This document shows positions 54,860-63,474 of a stretch of 64,000 nucleotides of DNA, piece by piece (the stretch's first letter is position 1; every line of letters begins with the position of its first letter). The position numbers and the translations under genes are program-made. The notes beneath the pieces are model-generated. The model saw only the letters and a program-made list of their open reading frames with translations, ran no database searches and was not told the DNA's origin. Origin of the DNA: DATEPR01 sp963780635 (GTDB lineage: Bacteria > Actinomycetota > Actinomycetes > Mycobacteriales > Pseudonocardiaceae); assembly GCA_963780635.1 (NCBI GenBank), contig CAWACW010000012.1, forward strand, positions 124,001 to 188,000, given 5' to 3'.

Positions 54860-56520
54860 GCAGCACACGCAAGAATCTCAGCCGTCCGTGGCGCGGCATA
54901 TCGCCGACACACTGGTCGCGCTGGGCGTGTCCCGCGTCTACGGCCTGCCCGGCGAGGACCACATGGCCCTGCTCGACGCGTTCGCGGCGGGTGGTCTGGA
55001 GTACCGGGCCGCGTTCAACGAGTCCGCCGCCGTACTGATGGCGGCGACCGAGGCGCAACTGACCGGACTGCCCGGCGTGGTCGTCCTGTCGCTGGCACCG
55101 GGCGTGAGCAACGGGCTCAACGGCCTGCTCAATGCCTACCTGGACGAAGTGCCGTTGATCGTCATCTCGGGGCAGCACCCCGCCGCTGCGCTGCCCTTCG
55201 TCATCCGGCAGGGCTTCGACCTGGATTCGCTGGTCGCACCGATGACCGTGGTGGCGGGCCAGGGTGACCGCCGGCATGAACGTGCCGCGGCTGGTCGGGC
55301 GGGCCGTCGACCAGGCGATGTCCGAGCGGCGGGGCCCGGTCTACCTGGAGATCCCGACTGCCGTCGCGGCCGCGCCGAGCACGGCCGTCGAGGGAGACGA
55401 CAGCGACAGTGGCCCGGCTCACCGCGCGCTGGCGCAACCCGTTGCGTGCCACGCCGGCCGCCGACCCGTACGCGGTCGACATCCTGCGCAAGCTCCTGGC
55501 GAACGCCCGCAGGCCGGCGCTCGTGATCGGGGGCAGGCGGGGCAGGCTGCGCCAGCAGACCGCCGAGGCGTTCTCCACCGCGTTCCGCACGCCGGTCTTC
55601 GTCTCGTCCGGCCGCAAGGGCACGCTGGACACGACGGCGCCCTACTACGCGGGCACGTTCCTCAACGGCAAGCTGGAGCGGCACCTGCTCGACGACGCCG
55701 ACCTGGTGGTGCTCGTCGACCCGGAGTCCTACGACTTCTACAACCGGCCATGGTGCTTCGACGCGCCCAGCGTCGCCCTGGTCACGGACACGTTCACCGA
55801 GTGGGGCAACCCGATCGACGAGGTGCTGCCGGTCGATCCGGACGCTACCCTGCGCGCGCTGCTCGACGCGGGCGTCGACGCGAAGTCGGAGTGGACGCCC
55901 GAGCACGTGCAGGGCTACCGCGATCACCTGCGGACCACGCTGCTCGGCCCGGACGAGGCCGCGTTCTCGGTGTCGCGCGCGGTGGGCGGCGGCGCTGGAC
56001 CCCTGGCCGAAGGACGGCTGGCTGGTCGCGGACGCGGGCTTCAGCAAACCGCTGGTCGCGATGCTCAGCGAGCCGAGCACGCCGGGCCACTACCTGGCGT
56101 CGAACGCACTGTCCACGATGGGCTATGCGATCCCGGCCGCGGCTGCCGCCCGGCACGCGGGCGCGGCACCGATCCTGACGTTCCTCGGCGACGGGTCGCT
56201 GCTGATGCGTGCCTCCGAACTGGCCACCGCGGCAGGCGAGGGCACGCCGTGGGGTGACCGTCGCGATCATGGACAGGTCGCTGACCCAGATCGAGGTCAA
56301 GCAGGAGCGGGCGCAGCTCGCGCCGGTCGGCGTCACCTTGCCCCGGTTGTCCTGCACCACACTCGCCGACACGTTCGGCATCGACGGCGTCGATGTGCAC
56401 AGTGCGGACGAACTGCGGGCGATGGTGGCCAAGGGCTTGTCCGCCACCCGGCCACTGCTGATCGGCGCGCACGTCGATCCGGCGCCGTCCCGGGAACTGT
56501 TCGAGGTGCTGCGCGGATGA
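54852..56520 (+). pseudogene. benzoylformate-decarboxylase-like TPP enzyme, four frameshifts
   Basis: About 555 residues when joined. The TTG start at 54852 (AGGGGAG upstream) gives the VARHIADTLVALGVSRVYG start. The catalytic Glu is in AAFNESAAVLMAA, and the TPP site in FLGDGSLLMRASELATAAG, VAIMDRSLTQ. Four single-base extra shifts cut it: GGG at 55262-55264, one in 55381-55409, one in 55981-55993 and GGGG at 56251-56254. Removing one base each time restores the domain. It is first in an operon with a 2-hydroxyacid dehydrogenase and ALDH, suggesting 2-keto acid to aldehyde to acid. Confidence 0.82.
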
Positions 56521-56540
56521 CCGCCCAGGAGGGATCGACC

Positions 56541-57518
56541 ATGGCCAGGCCAGTGGTGGCGTTGCTGGACAAGATGCCCGACGCGTCCCGCGACGTCGTG
56601 GCGCGGGTGTTCGGCCGCGATTTCGACGTGGTGTTCGCGGCCGACGACACGGCGCAGGCCAAGCGGGCCGTCGCCGCATCGGCGACCGCCCTGCTCACCA
56701 TGTGGGGCGCGGTGGACGCGGACACGATCGCCGCGGCGCCCGGGGCCAAGGTGATCCAGAAGCTGGGCGTGGGTGTCGAGAAGATCGACGTCGACGCCGC
56801 GCGCGCACACGGCGTCTCCGTGCTCAAGGCGGCGGGCATCAACGCGGACGCGGTCGCGGAGCTCACCGTGCTGCTGATCCTCGCGGTCGGCAGGCAGTTG
56901 CTGAGCGCGACCGCCGCGGTCCGGGAAGGCCTGCTGGCCAAGGAGACGCTGCGCGCCCGCAGTGCCCAGCTGCTCGGCAAAACGGTGGGGCTCTACGGGC
57001 TCGGGAACATCGGCCAGGCGGTCGCCGCCCGGCTCGCCGGCTTCGGCGTCACCCTGCTCTACACCGACCTGCGCCGGGTGGACCCGAAGATCGAGGCAGC
57101 GCTACGACTGCGCTACGTCGAACCCGACGAGCTGCTCGCCGAGTCCGACGTGCTGTCACTGCACCTGCCGAGCACGCCACGGACGGTGGGCACGATCGAC
57201 GCCACGGCGCTGGCCAAGGTCAAGCCCGGCGCCATCCTGGTGAACACCGCGCGCGGTTCACTGGTCGACGAGGACGCACTGGTCGAGGCGTTGCGTGAGG
57301 GCAGGCTGTTCGGTGCGGGCCTGGACGTGACGGCCCAGGAACCACTGCCGACGTCCTCTGCGCTGCTGTCGCTGGACAACGTGGTGCTGACGCCGCACGT
57401 CGGCGGTGCCGTGGCCAACAACTTCCCGCGCGTGATCGAGCGGGCCTACCGCAACGTCCGCGCGGTGCTGGCCGGGATGCGGGTGGACGCGGCCGACGTC
57501 GTCTGGCTGCAACAGTGA
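56541..57518 (+). CDS. D-2-hydroxyacid dehydrogenase (NAD-dependent)
   Basis: A 325-residue D-isomer-specific 2-hydroxyacid dehydrogenase: VGLYGLGNIGQAVAARLAG (Rossmann motif, about 150-168), NTARGSLVDE with the conserved Arg, and TPHVGGAV with the catalytic His. AGGAGGG is 8 bp before the ATG at 56541; an ATG at 56517 overlapping the previous stop is possible. It may form or use a 2-keto acid in the TPP enzyme pathway. Confidence 0.93.
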   Translation: MARPVVALLDKMPDASRDVVARVFGRDFDVVFAADDTAQAKRAVAASATALLTMWGAVDADTIAAAPGAKVIQKLGVGVEKIDVDAARAHGVSVLKAAGINADAVAELTVLLILAVGRQLLSATAAVREGLLAKETLRARSAQLLGKTVGLYGLGNIGQAVAARLAGFGVTLLYTDLRRVDPKIEAALRLRYVEPDELLAESDVLSLHLPSTPRTVGTIDATALAKVKPGAILVNTARGSLVDEDALVEALREGRLFGAGLDVTAQEPLPTSSALLSLDNVVLTPHVGGAVANNFPRVIERAYRNVRAVLAGMRVDAADVVWLQQ

Positions 57519-58987
57519 CCGTGGCCCAGCGCACCGGACTCGGTCTGCCGGACTCACCTGGCGGGTCGCTGCCGGGCGCGGTCGTCGACGGCAGGCCCAC
57601 GGCCACCCACGGTGCCGAGATCGTCGTGGAGGACCCGGCGACGCTCGACACCCTCGCGCACGTCGCCGAGGCCACCGCCGAGGACGTCGACCGGGCCGTC
57701 AACTCGGCGGCGACGGCGTTCGAGCGGACGTGGCGGGACGTGCCGGGCCGCGACCGCGGCCGGATCCTCGGCCGGATCGCGGCCGCGTTGCGCGATGCCG
57801 CACCAGAGCTGGCCGAACTGGAGTCGTTGGACACCGGCAAGCCGCTGCGCCAAGCCCGCTCCGATGTGGACACCGCGGCGCGTTACTTCGAGTTCTACGG
57901 CGGCGCCGCGGACAAGGTCTACGGCGCGACGATTCCAGGTGAGGGCGACTACTGGTCGTACACGCTGCGCGAGCCCTACGGTGTCATCGCGCACGTCACG
58001 CCGTGGAACTCCCCCATCAGCCAGCTGTGCCGGGGCGTCGCGCCCAGTCTGGCCACCGGCAACACGGTGGTCGTCAAGCCGTCGGAGATCACCCCGCTGT
58101 CCAGCCTGGTCGTCGCGCGGCTGTTCGTCGAGGCGGGGCTGCCCGCCGGGGCGTGCAACGTGGTCGTCGGCCGGGGGCCGGGCGCCGGCGCCGACCTCGT
58201 CGGCCATCCGGCGGTCGCGCACGTCGCCTTCACCGGCTCGGTGGCCACAGGGCGGGCGATCCTGCACGCCACCGCCGACAGGATCGTCGGCTGCAACCTG
58301 GAACTGGGCGGCAAGTCACCGACGATCGTGCTACCCGACGCCGACCTGGACCGTGCGGTGCGAGCCGGTGCGATGGCCGTGGTGCGCAACGCGGGCCAGT
58401 CCTGTTTCGCGACCACACGCCTGGTGGTGCACGAGTCGATCGCGGCCGAGTACACCGAACGTCTCGTCGCCGCTGTGTCGAAGCTGTCGGTCGGCCCCGG
58501 TCTGGCCGACCCGGACCTCGGCCCGCTCGCGTCGGCCGCACAACACGCGAAGGTGCTCGCCGCGCTGGCCGCCGCGGTCGGCGAGGGCGCGGAGATCCTC
58601 GTCGGCGGCAACCGCCCACCGGGCCTGGCCGGGCATTTCCTGCTGCCCGCCGTGGTCGGCGGGGCGCGCAACGACATGCGGGTGGCCCGGGAGGAGATCT
58701 TCGGCCCGGTGCAGACCGTGCTGACGTTCGACGACCCGGACGAGGCCGTGGCGATCGCGAACGACTCCGCGTACGGCCTGGCCGCAGGCGTGTTCACCAG
58801 CGACATCTCGCTGGCGCACCGGCTGGCCCGACGGCTGGCCGCCGGTCAGGTGCAGATCAACGGCTATCCGCTGGGCGGCGTCGAGACGCCGTTCGGCGGT
58901 TACAAGCACAGCGGCCTCGGCCGGGAGAAGGGCCTCGCGGCCCTGGAGCACTACACGCAGCTCAAGACCGTGATCGTGAGCAACTGA
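57515..58987 (+). CDS. NAD(P)-dependent aldehyde dehydrogenase
   Basis: A 490-residue ALDH with catalytic Cys297 (NAGQSCFAT) and general-base Glu263 in NLELGGKSPT, NAD-binding VKPSEITPLSS, TPWNSP and a C-terminal PFGGYKHSGLGREKG. GTG start overlaps the previous stop (GTGA). Following a decarboxylating TPP enzyme, it most likely oxidises the resulting aldehyde to a carboxylate. Confidence 0.95.
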   Translation: MTVAQRTGLGLPDSPGGSLPGAVVDGRPTATHGAEIVVEDPATLDTLAHVAEATAEDVDRAVNSAATAFERTWRDVPGRDRGRILGRIAAALRDAAPELAELESLDTGKPLRQARSDVDTAARYFEFYGGAADKVYGATIPGEGDYWSYTLREPYGVIAHVTPWNSPISQLCRGVAPSLATGNTVVVKPSEITPLSSLVVARLFVEAGLPAGACNVVVGRGPGAGADLVGHPAVAHVAFTGSVATGRAILHATADRIVGCNLELGGKSPTIVLPDADLDRAVRAGAMAVVRNAGQSCFATTRLVVHESIAAEYTERLVAAVSKLSVGPGLADPDLGPLASAAQHAKVLAALAAAVGEGAEILVGGNRPPGLAGHFLLPAVVGGARNDMRVAREEIFGPVQTVLTFDDPDEAVAIANDSAYGLAAGVFTSDISLAHRLARRLAAGQVQINGYPLGGVETPFGGYKHSGLGREKGLAALEHYTQLKTVIVSN

Positions 58988-59004
58988 ACGAAGGAGCGGG
59001 CAAG

Positions 59005-60483
59005 GTGACTACGCGCGACGGCAAGCGGGTCGTGGTGATCGGTGGCGGTAACGCGGGCCTGTGCGCCGCCCTCGCGGCGGCGGAGCAGGGTGCGCACGTC
59101 GTCGTGCTGGAACGCGCGCCGGAGAAGCTGCGCGGCGGGAACACGGCGTTCACCGCGGGCGCGATGCGGGTCGCTTACCGGGGTGTGGACGACATCGTCG
59201 CGCTGGACCCGGACCTGTCCGAGCAGCAGCTGGCCACCACCGACTTCGGTACCTACGACGAGGACGCGTTCTTCGCCGATCTCGCCCGGATCACCCACTA
59301 TCGCGCCGACCCGGACCTGGCCGCGACGCTGGTCGGCAACAGCTTCCCGACGCTGCAATGGATGCGCTCGAAGGGCGTGCGGTTCGCGCCGATCTACGGC
59401 AGACAGGCGTTCCAGGTGGACGGTAAGTTCACGTTCTGGGGTGGCCTGACGATGGAGGTCGTCGGCGGCGGTCCCGGTCTGGTCGGCTATCTGGCCGCCG
59501 CGGTCGACGCGGCCGGCGTGCAAACCCGGTTCGGTACTCGTGCCATCGCGCTGCGCACCGGCCCGGCAGGAGTGACCGGCGTGGTCGTGCGCACGGGCTG
59601 GCAGGACGAGACGATCGAGTGCGACAGCGTCGTGCTCGCGGCGGGCGGTTTCCAGGGCAACACCGAGTGGCGGACCCGCTACCTGGGCCCGAACTGGGAC
59701 CTGGCGAAGGTTCGCGGCACCTCGTTCAACACCGGTGACGGCATCCGGATGGCGCTGGACGTCGGCGCGAGCCCGGCCGGTCACTGGTCGGGCTGCCACG
59801 CGGTGCAGTGGGACCTCAACGCGCCGGAGTTCGGCGATCTGGCGGTCGGCGACGGCTTCCAGAAGCACAGCTACCCGTGGGGCGTGGTGTTCAACGCCGA
59901 GGGCAAGCGGTTCCTCGACGAGGGTTACGACTTCCGCAACTACACCTACGCGATGTACGGCCGGCGGGTGCTCGAACAGCCCAACCAGGTGGCCTGGCAG
60001 GTGTTCGACGACAAGGTCGCACACCTGTTGCGCGACGAATACCGGATCCGCGAGGCCACCCGGATCAAGGCGGACACGCTGGAGGAACTCGCCGCGAAGA
60101 TGGAGGGCATCGACCAGCGCGGCTTCCTCGCGGAAGTACAGCAGTACAACGCCGCTGTCGACCAGGACATCCCGTTCAACCCGAACGTCAAGGACGGCCG
60201 CGGCACCGTCGGCCTGCCGGTGGCCAAGACCAACTGGGCCAATACCCTGGACACACCGCCGTTCCAGGCATTCGCGGTCACCTGTGGTGTCACGTACACG
60301 TTCGGCGGCCTGCGGGTGGACACCTCCGCCCGCGTCCTGGACACCGACTTCGACCCGATCCCGGGCCTGTTCGCGGCGGGCGAGTTGGTCGGCGGCATCT
60401 TCTACTTCAACTACCCGGGTGGCTCCGGACTGACCAACGGTGCGGTCTTCGGGCGGCTCGCGGGCACTGGGGCCGGCTCGTGA
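59005..60483 (+). CDS. FAD-dependent fumarate-reductase/tricarballylate-dehydrogenase-like flavoprotein
   Basis: 492 residues. The N-terminal dinucleotide motif VVVIGGGNAGLCAALAAAEQG is followed by RGGNTAFTAGAMRVAY and the C-terminal FAAGELVGGIFYFNYPGGSGL of the succinate dehydrogenase/fumarate reductase flavoprotein fold. TcuA-type enzymes dehydrogenate tricarballylate; a carboxylate oxidation fits the organic-acid context. GTG at 59005 with AAGGAG upstream. Stop overlaps the cupin gene. Confidence 0.9.
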   Translation: MTTRDGKRVVVIGGGNAGLCAALAAAEQGAHVVVLERAPEKLRGGNTAFTAGAMRVAYRGVDDIVALDPDLSEQQLATTDFGTYDEDAFFADLARITHYRADPDLAATLVGNSFPTLQWMRSKGVRFAPIYGRQAFQVDGKFTFWGGLTMEVVGGGPGLVGYLAAAVDAAGVQTRFGTRAIALRTGPAGVTGVVVRTGWQDETIECDSVVLAAGGFQGNTEWRTRYLGPNWDLAKVRGTSFNTGDGIRMALDVGASPAGHWSGCHAVQWDLNAPEFGDLAVGDGFQKHSYPWGVVFNAEGKRFLDEGYDFRNYTYAMYGRRVLEQPNQVAWQVFDDKVAHLLRDEYRIREATRIKADTLEELAAKMEGIDQRGFLAEVQQYNAAVDQDIPFNPNVKDGRGTVGLPVAKTNWANTLDTPPFQAFAVTCGVTYTFGGLRVDTSARVLDTDFDPIPGLFAAGELVGGIFYFNYPGGSGLTNGAVFGRLAGTGAGS

Positions 60484-60836
60484 GCGCACATGTCCGCTCG
60501 CTCGACCGGGCCGCGATCGCCGCCCTCGGGCGGGACGACCGGTACAGCAGCCGGCTGCTCGTGCCGGCAGCGGACGAGCCCGGCGCGCAGGTCAGCTACA
60601 TCCGCACGCCACCCGGCGGCGGCTCGGCCAGGGGCCGGCACACGCACGCCTTCCAGCAGCTCTACTACGTCCTGTCCGGTCGCATCCAGCTGGAGATCGA
60701 CGGCGAGGAGTTCGAGCTGACGCCGGACGATTTCGCAGCGGTACCGGCGGGCGTGCCGCACCGGAACTGGAACGCGACCGACGAACCGGCCGTGCACCTG
60801 GCCATCAACGTCCTCACGGAACGGTCCTCGACATGA
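60480..60836 (+). CDS. small cupin-domain protein
   Basis: A 118-residue single cupin. The metal motif reads HTHAFQQLYYVLSGRIQLEI (HTH start) with the second box PDDFAAVPAGVPHRNWN. The first His pair and last His are retained. GTG start coupled to the flavoprotein stop, end coupled to the next gene (ATGA). Role in the pathway unknown: isomerase, decarboxylase or sensor. Confidence 0.87.
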   Translation: MSAHVRSLDRAAIAALGRDDRYSSRLLVPAADEPGAQVSYIRTPPGGGSARGRHTHAFQQLYYVLSGRIQLEIDGEEFELTPDDFAAVPAGVPHRNWNATDEPAVHLAINVLTERSST

Positions 60837-62068
60837 TCGACATAGCCGAACACTTCACCGTCGCGGCGCCGCCGCAGGCCGTCTACGCGGTTCTCAGCGA
60901 CCCGAACGCGGTGGTCGAGTGCGTGCCTGGCGCGTCCCTGGGCGCGCAGGCGGAGGACGGTTCGTTCCTGGGCACCATGACGGTCAAGTTCAGCGCGCTG
61001 CGCATCACCTTCTCCGGCCGGGTGCACCTCGACCTGGACGCGGAGCAGCGTCGGGGCACGGTCCGCGCCACCGGGCGCGACGGCCAGGGCGGCACCAAGT
61101 TCCAGGCCACTGCCGAGTTCTCGGTGCTGCCCGGCGCGGACGGCTCCGTGTCGGACGTGACGGCCACCGGCGCGGTCGAGCTGAGCGGCAAGCTCGCCTC
61201 GGTCATCGAAAACGCAGCCACGGCCGTGGTGCGCCGGATGACCGCCGAGTTCGTCACGGCACTGTCCCTGCGGTGCGCCAGTGACAGCGCGGTCTACGGA
61301 GCATCCGACACCGATCAGCCGGAGCCGACGGCCGGTGAACGTCCCGCCCCGCCCGCGGTCGTGCTCGTGCACGACCTGGGCGCGACGCCGAACGCGTTGC
61401 GCGTCTGGGGCGAGGCGCTGGCGGCCGCCGGGTGCACCGTCCGGGTGCCTCGGCTGCCCGGTCACGGCACGCGGTGGCAGGACCTGGACACCGTGCCGGC
61501 ACAGCAATGGCTGACCGCGGTGACGGCCGACGTGGACGCGCTCGCCGAGTCGCACGACCGGGTCTATCTGATGGGCGTCGGCGTCGGCGGCACGCTGGCG
61601 TTGCGCGCGGCACAGGTGCGCGAGTCGCGGGTGACCGGTGTGGTCGCGGTCAACCCGCTGGCGACCCGGCTCCTGGCGACACCGAAGTGGTCGTGGCTGC
61701 GCAGGCTGCTCGGCCGCAGCGTGCCGGTGCCCGGCCAGGACGTCCGCAAGGCGGGCCAGCCGGAGCCCGCCTACCGGCGACTGGGCCTGCGCACACTGCG
61801 GGAGGCAGCCGCACTGGCCGCCACGACCACCAGTGCCGCGACCACCCTGCGGGTGCCGGTGGTGCTGGGGGTGAGTGCCGTCGACCACGTCGTGCCCACA
61901 GCGGACGCCGACGCACTGCTCAGCGTCCTGTCGCGGCACGGCAAGATCGAGTGCCACACGTTCGCACACAGCTACCACGCTGTGCAGTTGGACGACGACG
62001 CGGCGGAACTGTTCGCCCAGAGCGCTTCCCTCGCGCAGCCGGAAGCTCCGATCCAGACAGTCTCATGA
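60833..62068 (+). CDS. CoxG-like SRPBCC domain fused to a serine-less alpha/beta hydrolase
   Basis: 411 residues. Residues 1-148 are CoxG/SRPBCC (AEHFTVAAPPQAVYAVLSDP, VECVPGASLG, ELSGKLASVIENAAT). After a short linker, residues ~170-400 are an alpha/beta hydrolase of the esterase/monoglyceride-lipase type (VVLVHDLGATPNALRVW). The nucleophile elbow reads MGVGVGG: Gly250 replaces the expected Ser. The acid Asp351 (AVDHVVP) and His382 (HSYHAVQL) remain. It is therefore probably a non-hydrolytic or altered-chemistry member. Last gene of the TPP-ALDH-cupin operon. Confidence 0.88.
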   Translation: MIDIAEHFTVAAPPQAVYAVLSDPNAVVECVPGASLGAQAEDGSFLGTMTVKFSALRITFSGRVHLDLDAEQRRGTVRATGRDGQGGTKFQATAEFSVLPGADGSVSDVTATGAVELSGKLASVIENAATAVVRRMTAEFVTALSLRCASDSAVYGASDTDQPEPTAGERPAPPAVVLVHDLGATPNALRVWGEALAAAGCTVRVPRLPGHGTRWQDLDTVPAQQWLTAVTADVDALAESHDRVYLMGVGVGGTLALRAAQVRESRVTGVVAVNPLATRLLATPKWSWLRRLLGRSVPVPGQDVRKAGQPEPAYRRLGLRTLREAAALAATTTSAATTLRVPVVLGVSAVDHVVPTADADALLSVLSRHGKIECHTFAHSYHAVQLDDDAAELFAQSASLAQPEAPIQTVS

Positions 62069-62091
62069 CGACGTCGTAAGTCTTGTCAGGA

Positions 62092-62111
62092 TTGCATACC
62101 AGTGGCATATT
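62092..62111. promoter_or_regulatory. GntR-type element TTGCATAC-N6-CATATT
   Basis: TTGCATACCAGTGGCATATT lies between the fused CoxG gene and the solute-binding lipoprotein gene, about 200 bp before the latter's start. It is a near-perfect copy of the shared motif. Confidence 0.65.
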
Positions 62112-62255
62112 AACTTGCATTCCAAGACGCCTCGCATCTCCCCGGAGGCCGGGTTTACGTGCACGAACCGGCGTTCTCGCGCCGGTCGGCCGTACCAGAC
62201 AACTCGTGGGCAACGTGGCCAGCGGACCCTTCCGACGGCTGGCGCCGCTCACCCT

Positions 62256-62291
62256 GTGATCGCATCCCGGTGATCGCATCCCTGTGATGCG
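62256..62291. repeat. short tandem repeat GTGATCGCATCCC(G/T)
   Basis: Two full copies of a 14-bp unit (62256-62269 and 62270-62283) and a partial third copy GTGATGCG (62284-62291), ending 21 bp before the start codon of the lipoprotein gene. It may be a binding array or slippage product in the leader. Confidence 0.7.
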
Positions 62292-62312
62292 CCGGCACTG
62301 ATCGGAGAGCCG

Positions 62313-63428
62313 TTGAACAGACGCTTCGGGCACGCACGGATCGCGGCCTCGGCCGCGTTCGTCGCGGTGGCCATGCTCGTCACGGCCGCCTGCGGCAGCG
62401 GTGGCAGCACGCAGAGCAGTGGTGGCCTGACCACTGTGAAGATCGGTGGCTCCACCGGCGGCGACCTCGGTATCGCGTGGATCGCGCAGCAGGCGGGCTT
62501 CTTCAAGGAGCAAGGCCTCGACGTCAAGTTCGTCAACTTCGTCGGCGCGGGCGCGTCCGCCATCACCGCCGCGTTCCTCGGCGGGTCGTTCGACTTCCTC
62601 AACGGCGCCGTCGCCTCGACCATGTCGGCCAAGGCGGCGGGCGCGCCGATCCAGGCGGTCTTCAACGTCGACATCGGCCAGCAGATCGAGATCGCGATGC
62701 ACAACTCGGTCGCGCAGCGGCTGAACGTGCCGACGCCCGATGGCACCGCGCAGACCGCGCTGGCCCAGTTCAAGGCGCTCAAGGGCAGTCACATCAAGCT
62801 CGGCGTCACGTCCACCACCTCGCCCGCGTGGAACGCGATCGTGTCCAACGCCAAGGCACAGGGCCTGACGGTCGGCGTGAACAAGCCGGACGACGACATC
62901 GACATCATCACCACCGGCACCACGACCGCGATGAACGCCGGGTATCTGGCCGACAAGACCGACGCGATGGCCAGCAACCCACCCACCACGTCCAAGCCGG
63001 ACTCGAACATCATCAACATGGGTCTGATCGACCCGCTCGCGTCCTCGACGGGTCTCTACATGGACGTGTCGCAGAGCTACGCCAAGCAGAACCCGCAGAC
63101 CACGCAGAAGGTGGTCAACGCCCTGGTCAAGGCATGGGCGTACGCGAAGGCCAACCCGGCCAAGGCAGAGCAGCTGACCACCTCCCTGCAGAAGGCCAAC
63201 GAGATCACCGATCCGGCCGAGGTCAAGACGCTCTACCAGGACGCGTCCAGTCACTGGAAGACACCACTGCTGCTGCGCTCGGCCTTCGACAAGGCCGTGC
63301 AGGTCGTCAACGTGGCACAACCGAAGAAGATCAGCCTGACCTACGAGCAGTGGGCCGACCCGACGTTCGTGAACAAGGCCGTGCAGGACAAGTCGCTGCT
63401 GATGGGCCAGACCGTCCCGGCTGCCTGA
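62313..63428 (+). CDS. ABC transporter substrate-binding lipoprotein (NMT1/SsuA-like)
   Basis: A 371-residue solute-binding protein with a lipoprotein signal peptide ending at lipobox LVTAAC (Cys27) and a Gly/Ser-rich linker. The NMT1/taurine-type fold shows IAWIAQQAGFFKEQGLDVKF, AFLGGSFDFLNGAV and SALDKA-like segments near the C-terminus. TTG start with GGAGAG 5 bp upstream. It is probably the uptake component for the substrate of this region; the permease and ATPase are not in the window. A TTGCATAC element lies about 220 bp upstream. Confidence 0.9.
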   Translation: MNRRFGHARIAASAAFVAVAMLVTAACGSGGSTQSSGGLTTVKIGGSTGGDLGIAWIAQQAGFFKEQGLDVKFVNFVGAGASAITAAFLGGSFDFLNGAVASTMSAKAAGAPIQAVFNVDIGQQIEIAMHNSVAQRLNVPTPDGTAQTALAQFKALKGSHIKLGVTSTTSPAWNAIVSNAKAQGLTVGVNKPDDDIDIITTGTTTAMNAGYLADKTDAMASNPPTTSKPDSNIINMGLIDPLASSTGLYMDVSQSYAKQNPQTTQKVVNALVKAWAYAKANPAKAEQLTTSLQKANEITDPAEVKTLYQDASSHWKTPLLLRSAFDKAVQVVNVAQPKKISLTYEQWADPTFVNKAVQDKSLLMGQTVPAA

Positions 63429-63474
63429 CCCACGCCACCGGCCCGCTTCGCCCCGACGACGAGAGAGTGCAGGA

